Of a DNA stretch of 64,000 nt, positions 57,171 to 64,000 are shown one piece after another. The stretch is taken from NCBI RefSeq assembly GCF_000204055.1, contig NW_006768775.1, positions 835,046-899,045 on the forward strand. The letters run 5' to 3'. Within the stretch, counting starts at the first letter, position 1. Every line of letters begins with the position of its first letter. The notes under the pieces are model-generated. The model saw nothing but the letters and a program-made list of their open reading frames with translations. It was not told where the DNA came from and made no database searches. The stretch comes from Melampsora larici-populina 98AG31 (lineage: Eukaryota > Basidiomycota > Pucciniomycetes > Pucciniales > Melampsoraceae). The position numbers and the translations under genes were made by a program.

Positions 57171-58747
57171 AATCTCACATACCAGGTACTATTATAGACA
57201 TCAGATTTAAATTCCCTCGATCGGTTCGTTGCGAGACCGAGCCGGACGAGGCTTTGATCGGGAAACACAAGTACTCGAAGGTATACAAGTTTGCCAATCC
57301 TTGTTCAAGATGCGCCAACACTGGTCGTATCTGTGTGACTAGTGGCACGAAATCCGTCAAGTGCGAGTGGTGCAGGGTTTCGAAGATACCTTGTGACGTC
57401 AATGGAGTGGAAACTGTGCACTTCAAGTGGCTGCGAAACGGAAGCCTCTTCCCTGACTCGAAATTCGACACCAAGACTAAAGCATCGAGCACTGACCTCC
57501 CCGACGAAATCTCCCTGTTGGGTTCGGAAGACGAAGCTAGGGTTGATGATTGGTCAACAAGGACACAAGGTAGGTGATGCTTGCTCCATCGCATCTGCTT
57601 GGAGATGCGTGTTCGAACTGACAAGTGTCTCTTCATAGATGTCGATCCTCTCGATCCCAGTCCACTGCAAAATTTCGGTGTGGAGATACCTTTGGCTAGG
57701 AAATCAGGGTCAAGGATCATACAGGATGATATAAGGGCCGACCGATATCTTCAACGTGTGATGGGATGGCGACGAAGCTCTGAGGCACCACCCTTCCGCC
57801 CCTTGGGCTTCATTACGATGCCTGTTGAGGAGATCCCGGACCCATCGAACAAGAGACCTACCCCGGATTCCGCTAGATCTGAAGAAGAAGAGGATCGACC
57901 CAAACGAAAAATCAGAGTCAAGATTCGAAAGCCCCCAAGTTTGGAGGACGACGACCCTTCATCCCCTACTGCTCATTCTGCTCCTCGAACTTCCTATCCT
58001 CGGCCCTCTCAACTCTCCTCCTCGGCTCCTGCTCCATCCCTACCCTCGCTTTTGATCGGACGTGCTATTTCACCAGTCGCTGCACCCCGTCTTTCGAACC
58101 TGGCAGCCTTTCACCATGTGACTCCTACACCCTCAAACTTAGCCTCGATTAAAAATTCTTCTTTTCAGCCTCCGCACACCCGTCAAAGCCCTGCGATTCT
58201 TGAAAGTTCTCCACCCCCGGTTTTGGAAGACACTTCAAAAGTTCCTTTATTTCGACTTTCTTCACCATTGGAAAGCGAGGGACGAACCGACGAACAAGTC
58301 CAATATCCACATGATGATGAGATACCCACTGGAAAACAAGGACAAGCGGGAGATGATCATACGAGATTGAACAAGGTAGTAGGAGCTGCTGGAAATGAAT
58401 CAGACCGCCAGTTTTCTCTTGCACCCAAATTTTCACGTGGTGGAAACCAGCGGTCCGAAAACGCTCAGACAGATCGGGGCAATGATATTCATTCAGATGA
58501 TAGCTCTGTAGACTGGGGTGTAGTCGAGCCCAACAATTTTGATGGTAACGTGGTGGCGGAGCAGATGAAGAAGGCAGCAAAAGATATGGAGAGATTCATG
58601 GCAAGCAAAATGTTGGAAATTGCTGCTTTGATCCCAGCCGGTCATAACTTTAATAATTTCATCGCTATGCGTAGAGCAATACAAGATAAGTGGAAAGGAT
58701 ATAAGGAAACAGTGAATGAGGCTGTCAAGCCTTTACAAAAATTATAA
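56927..58747 (+). CDS. Zn2Cys6-like zinc-cluster protein, copy 2
   Basis: The paralogue of 31181-32833. The second leader copy has lost the ATG (CACTTAGATGGAA in copy 1 corresponds to CACTTAGAAACA here). However the first leader copy offers ATG at 56927, and an intron at 57011-57139 (GTTCGT donor, TTTCACTTAG acceptor) would join exons 56927-57010, 57140-57569 and 57639-58747 in frame: 1623 nt, 540 residues. The zinc cluster CX2CX6CX9CX2CX6C (PCSRCANTGRIC...CEWCRVSKIPC) is intact, as is the conserved C-terminus. The Pro/Ser middle is somewhat shorter and more diverged. If the new intron is not used, translation would have to start downstream without the first residues, and the copy might be a pseudogene. 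Confidence 0.7.
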
Positions 58748-58749
58748 AT

Positions 58750-58930
58750 TAATGTTGTTTTTTCTATTTACTTGCTTTGACAAAAAATCGTGCTTAGAAA
58801 AAAATAAATTCTGTTTTTCTTTCTATTTACTTGCTTTGACGAAAAAGGTTGCTTACAACATTACAAATTGTATTTTTCTTTCTATTTACTTGCTTTGACA
58901 AATCTATTTACTTGCTTTGACAAAAAAACT
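58750..58930 (+). repeat. 3' tandem repeat, copy 2 (three to four units)
   Basis: The same TTTCTATTTACTTGCTTTGAC unit family as at 32840-33115, with fewer and less regular copies. Confidence 0.85.
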
Positions 58931-59110
58931 TGGTGGCCCGTATATTTCTATCTTTGTTCCGTCTCGAAATCAAGTTCCTGGATTTTGAAGATGGATGTAA
59001 GATATAAAAGTTTGATGTTGAATTTCAAAGTGTCTGTACAGTTAGCCCTTCTTTGAGGATTCAAACTTCAAGTTCAAGTTCAAGGAGCTTTGAGCTTCAA
59101 GCTTCGAGTT

Positions 59111-59965
59111 CAAATCTAAATCTTTCGATATTCGAAATTTCGATTTGAAAGATCACTTCGATACCTCGGTTAATTGTAGATTGAAACCCAAGTCAGTTGA
59201 AGAGGATCAAGAATAGCTTTGACTCACGCCTGTATCACCGCCCGCACCGGGCAATATGCTGCGTTTGACCGCAATTCTACAGCGCTAAATCCAATCGTTT
59301 CAAGGATGGGCGTTAGAAGGTGGTTCGAAGTGACTACCATAACTCATGAAGGCTCATTTAGAGCCCACATTAAGTGTGTTTATCTCCTCCGACACACAGT
59401 CTTCAAAATTCCCTCTGAGATCCATATCTGAATGACAATGAAGAGAAAATCTTGAGATGCTTAGATTTACGATTGCAGAATGATTTTCTCAGCATGTAAA
59501 AATGATAGAATACATGTATGACCCTATTGAGAGACTGTGATAGGCAGAAACAGAACAAGTGAAACGTGAACCTTCAAGTGTAAAAGATATTACGACACCG
59601 GTGGCTGAAGATCTCCCGAAACAAAATAGCCTCAAGTATATCTTGAAGTCATCCAATTTTATCATTTTCTTTGGCTATTTTACTCACTTGAAATTGCTGA
59701 GTGGGAAGAACCTCTCATGATTGATTTTTGTTAACGATACCTATTGAAAATCGCCATGACTTCACCGTCACGTTATGAGGACTCAGATTCTGAATGAGTA
59801 CTTTCAAGTTCTTCAAGTATGAAAAACAGGTTCTTTTGTACTAAACTCTAATTATCATAGAAAAATTTATGTGTTCTAGAAGTCACAGCCGACATCAAGA
59901 TTCCAAAACGAGTACGAGAGAAAGAAGACATGAATGAAAATTAATCAAGTTTGTACAAGGAAGAC
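59111..59965. other. 3' flank of the duplication, no gene
   Basis: Weak similarity to 33480-33610 near 59590-59690. The short frame at 59219-59431 is unsupported. Confidence 0.4.
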
Positions 59966-61169
59966 TTATATATCCTTTCCAACAATTGGCCTCCCGTGTA
60001 TCCTCACCCGATAAATGCACGTAAATCCAGAGTGCCCATAGTTTGAGGTGATTTTGAAAAGTACTTTACTGTAAACCAAAGGATGTGTTCTTGGTATTTC
60101 AAAAGTCTGTAAGGGTGAGCTGGGGCTAGAGATTCTGTATACTCCTCTGAACAAAAGAGTCCCGTCCGCTGATTGATTGTGATTGTCATCGAGTCCCCAA
60201 AGTTCGAAATCTCTAGGTGCCGCGGTGATGTCATTTTGCGCTAATTGCGCTCCAATGTGTTCAATTGACAAGGACGTGATGTCAATGGTTCGACTGAGGC
60301 CTATCCCTAGCTGTCCGACTGGTCCTTCCAAAGGCCAACAGTTTCCGGCTGAACCATCACCTTTCAGTGCAATTTCTGGTAAACTCGCCTGTAAGTTGGA
60401 TCCACGTAATGCTATCCACCAAGAGAGACGCCGTCTCCAAGTTGTAGAGGGAACAAAGGAGGGTGAAGTCAAGGATTGAATCACATATCCTCCAGTTTTT
60501 AGAAAAGCAAAGTCTCTTTGCCCATCCCGATCCTTGATGCATTGCTTGAATGCCTCACGTGCCATGTAGCTCGTTTCCATGTCCAGATTGCCCGACGAAG
60601 AGCAATCCTCTGTAATTCTACCCAGCTGATTGTTGTCCTCGGTTCGTAATTCATTTTCCTGCGTGATTGTTTGTATTTCTTTACCAACAATGTTCATGCT
60701 GGTTTCAATGTCATCTATTTCTGTGTACACACGAACGTGACCTGTTGCTACTGCCACTGCTCCTCGAACATCGAGGTTAGGGATTCGAAGTTCCGCCACG
60801 GAAGCCGAGTCGCCGGTGCAAGTTTGGCAGTTCAGATGTACTCGCATGTACTGGAGGTCACCTTCGGCTTTTTTCAAACGTCGATCAAGAAGGTGTATTC
60901 GTCCGCATGTAGCTATATGAGAGGTTGAATCAGCCTTCAAGATATAGAACGAGTTTAAACATGCACGAACTCATTGCAAGGAATATCAATAACCAAATAT
61001 GCATTGCAGGGGCATGTCGTGAAAGTTCAGTGATAGCTTTTCTAGCTCGTAGTCCAGCGCTACGACCGAAGCTGAGTGGTACACCCTCGCTTGACTGGCA
61101 GACCTCAAGATTTGGCATCATGGGTGATGTCTTGTATCGAAAAAAATTGTGGGCTTTGTATGAGGTCAA
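59966..61169 (-). CDS. SUN-domain protein (LINC complex inner nuclear membrane type)
   Basis: The main exon reads leftward from about 60920 to 59966. Its C-terminal 190 residues contain SUN-domain hallmarks in order: FAFLKTGGYVIQSLTS, GNCWPLEGPVGQLGIGLSR, ITSLSIEHIGAQLAQ, AAPRDFELWGLDD, LQTFEIPR, and the terminal NYGHSGFTCIYRVRIHG. A helical, probably coiled-coil segment lies before it (IDDIETSMNIVGKEIQTI). Upstream, a frame from the ATG at 61169 (MTSYKAHNFF) ends with a transmembrane helix (MHIWLLIFLAMSSCMFKLVL), so the layout is short nucleoplasmic N-terminus, membrane helix, coil, SUN, as in Sad1/UNC-84 proteins. The splice between the two parts (about 60920-60960) could not be fixed in phase. 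Such proteins bind KASH proteins across the nuclear envelope. Confidence 0.78.
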
Positions 61170-61974
61170 AGGCTTATAGCTTGTGAAGATTTGTTTTTGT
61201 CAACCACTGCTTCAATGAAGAGAGAAAATAGATATCAGAATGAATCGAGTGCAAGCCGTGAGTTGAGAGTGATTCATTTAACCATCGAGTTCATAGATAT
61301 TTATACTGACAACTGACATCACAGATGCACTACGTTCATGAGTCCCATTCCCCGGACTGAGCCTGGATAGCTGATGATGAAATGTCTTGCACTTCAAATG
61401 CCAAACGTGGAATACGCAAGCACATCCAACATAGGCGCCTTTGTGCGAACTCATCTCAGCCGAAAGACAGTACGTACAATAGCGCAAGTTGGGAGATGAG
61501 ACTGATTCTTTGAGTAATCTTTTTCCGAAGTTCCTGCTGACCTAAGTACCTGACCTGAGCTGCGCAGTGGAGTGTTGGACTCAAGAATCAAGGATGAACG
61601 TTCACATATCTGAACGGTTTCTGACTCGTTGTTGAGCTGATGGACTCAAATAATACTCGACTATTCGAGGCAGGAAGACTCAGAATCGTGGTCTGTTGTT
61701 CAGTGTTGTAATCTCAACTTTTCGACTCGTGGCTCAGATCAAGCCTTCAAACCCGGAAGTTCAAATTCAAATCTGAACCGAGTCTGAGTTGTTGAGCCGA
61801 TGGACTCAATACCTCCATAAAGGTGGCCTGGGCTGAACTCAATCGAACGCACTTGGTTCACAAAGTTCGAACTATCCCCATCCATCGCAAGATTAGCCAG
61901 CCATCAACCTCGCATACACTGACGCTTCACTGTTTTGATTGTCAACAATCTATATCACGCCCAATTTCTTCGAA
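61170..61974. other. Intergenic between divergent genes
   Basis: Promoters of the leftward SUN gene and of the rightward gene lie here. A motif TTGAGC(T/C)GATGGACTCAA occurs twice (near 61633 and 61791) and related GACTCA(A/G) words are frequent between 61570 and 61810. Confidence 0.45.
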
Positions 61975-63443
61975 ATGAGTGTTTCTTCCGGTAGGGAGAC
62001 ATCCTGCAATCATGTACTACAAATTGAATCAAAAGAGGCAGTCGCTTCATCCCGCCACAAGAGATCATATGGGGGCGTACTAGAAGTCAAATCAAGCGAT
62101 GTGTCAGCGCAGGATTTTCACTCAATCAAATGCCGCAAAGTGGGGACTATGGTGGGTTCATCATATAATTGAAATCTGGACTTCCTTGAGATGACTAAGT
62201 CTCCTATCTCTTCAACACTTCTATTAACAAGTCTCATCGAACACCACCTGATTCAAGGTTGGATGATCAACAATTTATCGATCACCTCATGAATAACGCT
62301 GGATTAGCCGACTCAACAGGAAGATACGCAGACGCTGTAGCATTATATCTGCAACTCCTGGATTTGTACTCCGCCAACATGATAAAATGTGAAAGCAAAA
62401 ACGGTCTGACCAACAGAGGTCCTCATTCAGGGTGGATTCTGTCTTGTTTCAATCTAACCCGGTGTTACTTGAAGTTAAATCATCCGCAAGCGGCCTCCGA
62501 TATCCTTCAACAAGCCTGGAACCCAGAATCAAGTCGAGCCATACCTGCGACACATCCAAAGTATCTGGAACTATCCCATTTGTACTTCGAGATTGAGGAT
62601 AGGTTACAAAATTCTTCTACTACTGATAAATACGTGCGTCAATACCTGCTATGAAAAAATCTCACTGAAACAGATGACTGACAAGAACAATGCTTTTCAC
62701 TTTCACCAGAAGTTTACACCAGAAAGCTGTCAAGACGAATTCACCATCAATGATATTTTGGATCTAGTATATATGTATGCTCAAGATTTTCTGTCTCGAG
62801 AGCAATCACAAGATGCCATCTTGCTTTTGGAGGGGGAGATAAGTCGCATCACAAAAGAAAACAAACCATATGATTCAAAATTGAAAGAAAGGATCGTCAA
62901 AATCCATCTACTTCTTGCCGAGGTGTATTTGCATGTTGGCCAACTGCATCAGGGAGAAGAGATTTTAAAGCGAATATGGAATGCTGAAAGCCGTTTCTAT
63001 ATCAATCATCTATCAAAATTATCTTTGGATGGCACAGCTTTATAGGCAAACCAGTAACAAAGAAAAGTGTGACACCACGTTTTGCAGACATCGAGCCCAG
63101 AAACGAAGGGAACCAACTCTGTACGAAGTGAGTTTGGACGCGGATATGATTATCCGCCAAAAAAGAGCTAATTAAAATCTTGACTCCTTTAACCAGTGGC
63201 TTGCTCTGACCCCGATGGCTATGCCTGCCAAGATCAAGAGTCACTGGAAGTCTTGCATGTTGTATTTTCATCCAGATAAGGGTGGACATACTGGCGTAGC
63301 ACAACAGGTAAGCTAGAATACAACCTTACATGCATCATATCTTGAATCTCATAATATTCCCTTTATTTCAGATAACGGCGGCTGCTACAGTGTTACTTGA
63401 TCCAGAGAGTCGTCGCCGATACGATTTAAAGATTAATGCTTGA
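61975..63443 (+). CDS. TPR-like protein with C-terminal J domain (start and middle uncertain)
   Basis: A candidate first exon starts at the ATG near 61975 (MSVSSGRETSCNH) and ends near 62150; its link to the next exon is unresolved. From 62259 the frame encodes TPR-like helices (GRYADAVALYLQLLDLY; SCFNLTRCYLKLNHPQAASD). A clean 40-bp intron (62634-62673) leads to more (DILDLVYMYAQDFLSREQSQ; IHLLLAEVYLHVGQLHQGEE). Near 62990 the frame must change to continue as QNYLWMAQLYRQTSNKEKC, so an intron or a one-base indel lies there. Exons 63197-63307 and 63372-63443 encode IKSHWKSCMLYFHPDKGG with the HPD motif, then LLDPESRRRYD, the end of a J domain. TPR plus J domain recalls DNAJC3/DNAJC7-type Hsp70 co-chaperones; only helices II-III of the J domain are clear. 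Confidence 0.6.
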
Positions 63444-64000
63444 CGAGTCTTACAATGAGAACAGATCAGGACTGTACCCATGAGTTTCATATGCTTATGT
63501 CGCCGGACTTGGTATTGATTGTGTGTGTTGGTCTATGTTTGTATAGAGTTGATTGATTGTACGTGGGTCTATGCGCTTAGAGAGTCAAATGATGGGTGAA
63601 TGATGTGGGGCACAGGCTAGCGTTTTTCATATGCTATGCAATAATGTGGTCATGATAGGCCAGTCCGGTGTTGATTATTTTGTTGAATAAGATTTCAAAG
63701 TGATCCACTTTTATCTTACTGTCACCTGCTTACTGTTGTAGATGAAGAAAACATGGGAGTGGGATGTTCGAGTCTATCAAATTTGATTTGCTAACTGAAT
63801 CATTGACATTGACGCTGGCACACCTATGCTTCCCGTAGCACGCACCGTAGCACAGCGGGTCCATGCTACGTGATAGGACAAGTATAGAGTGAGGGATCTC
63901 TGACACTTTTCATCTCAACATGTGGCCACTGCCCTAGCTTAGAGTCCGTTCACCTTGAGAACAGAAGAATGGGGGCCTGTATAAACATGGCTTATTGAAA
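63444..64000. other. 3' flank, nothing recognised
   Basis: A GTAGCACGCACCGTAGCACAGCGGG word near 63836 resembles TTTAGCGTAGCACATCGGGTC near 48812, so a small dispersed repeat may be present. Confidence 0.35.

Larger units (their letters stand above)
56450..59110 (+). repeat. Segmental duplication, copy 2
   Basis: Counterpart of 30690-33420, same strand, about 25.7 kb apart. It differs by an extra tandem duplication of the 5' region, a shortened exon 3, fewer 3' repeat units and a deletion in the distal 3' region. Confidence 0.9.

Overview
This is a eukaryotic, almost certainly fungal window. It has intron-rich genes with short GT-AG introns (about 40-150 bp), is rich in DNA transposons, and is AT-rich outside a few GC-rich transposon ends. 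A KDZ transposase, a basidiomycete-type hAT transposase, a Tnp2 (CACTA) transposase, a Tet/JBP-like 2OG-Fe(II) oxygenase and an RTC4-like protein together point to a basidiomycete, most likely a rust fungus (Pucciniales). That taxonomic call is inference from family content; no rRNA or marker gene is present.

Left part (1-22.9 kb): a small secreted-protein gene on the minus strand (970-1736), a fold-back inverted-repeat element (2669-3861), a KDZ element with about 165-bp terminal inverted repeats (4042-9092), several MITE-like elements, a decayed PIF/Harbinger transposase (about 10.8-11.8 kb), a single-pass membrane protein gene (13704-14398), a degenerate tandemly duplicated region (14.9-15.8 kb), and a hAT element (18457-22888) with matching target-site duplications but two in-frame stops in its transposase.

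Right part (24.8-63.5 kb): a different landscape, visibly dense in the palindrome TTCGAA and in duplications. It starts with an apparently intact four-exon Tnp2-type transposase (25253-28689). Then come a Zn2Cys6-like gene (31181-32833), a Tet/JBP-like dioxygenase (34691-35967), a Cys-rich/membrane-anchored protein (36727-37809), a chimera of MULE transposase C-terminus, zinc knuckle and RTC4-like domain (40006-41866), a multi-exon coiled-coil gene that shares promoter and first exon with the chimera (43720-47434), another coiled-coil gene (about 48.9-50 kb), two small unknown minus-strand genes, a gene built from a duplicated three-exon module (54046-55566), a second copy of the Zn2Cys6-like gene (56927-58747), a SUN-domain gene (minus, 59966-61169) and a TPR plus J-domain gene (about 62.2-63.4 kb).

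The genes do not form a known pathway. Putative DNA-modifying, chromatin, nuclear-envelope and chaperone-like genes lie beside a transposase and share duplicated promoters and first exons. This raises the possibility that much of 24.8-63.5 kb is cargo of, or rearranged by, large mobile elements. I could not find terminal repeats for such a unit, so it remains a hypothesis. Splice sites were chosen by hand; where exon lengths sum to a multiple of three I say so.
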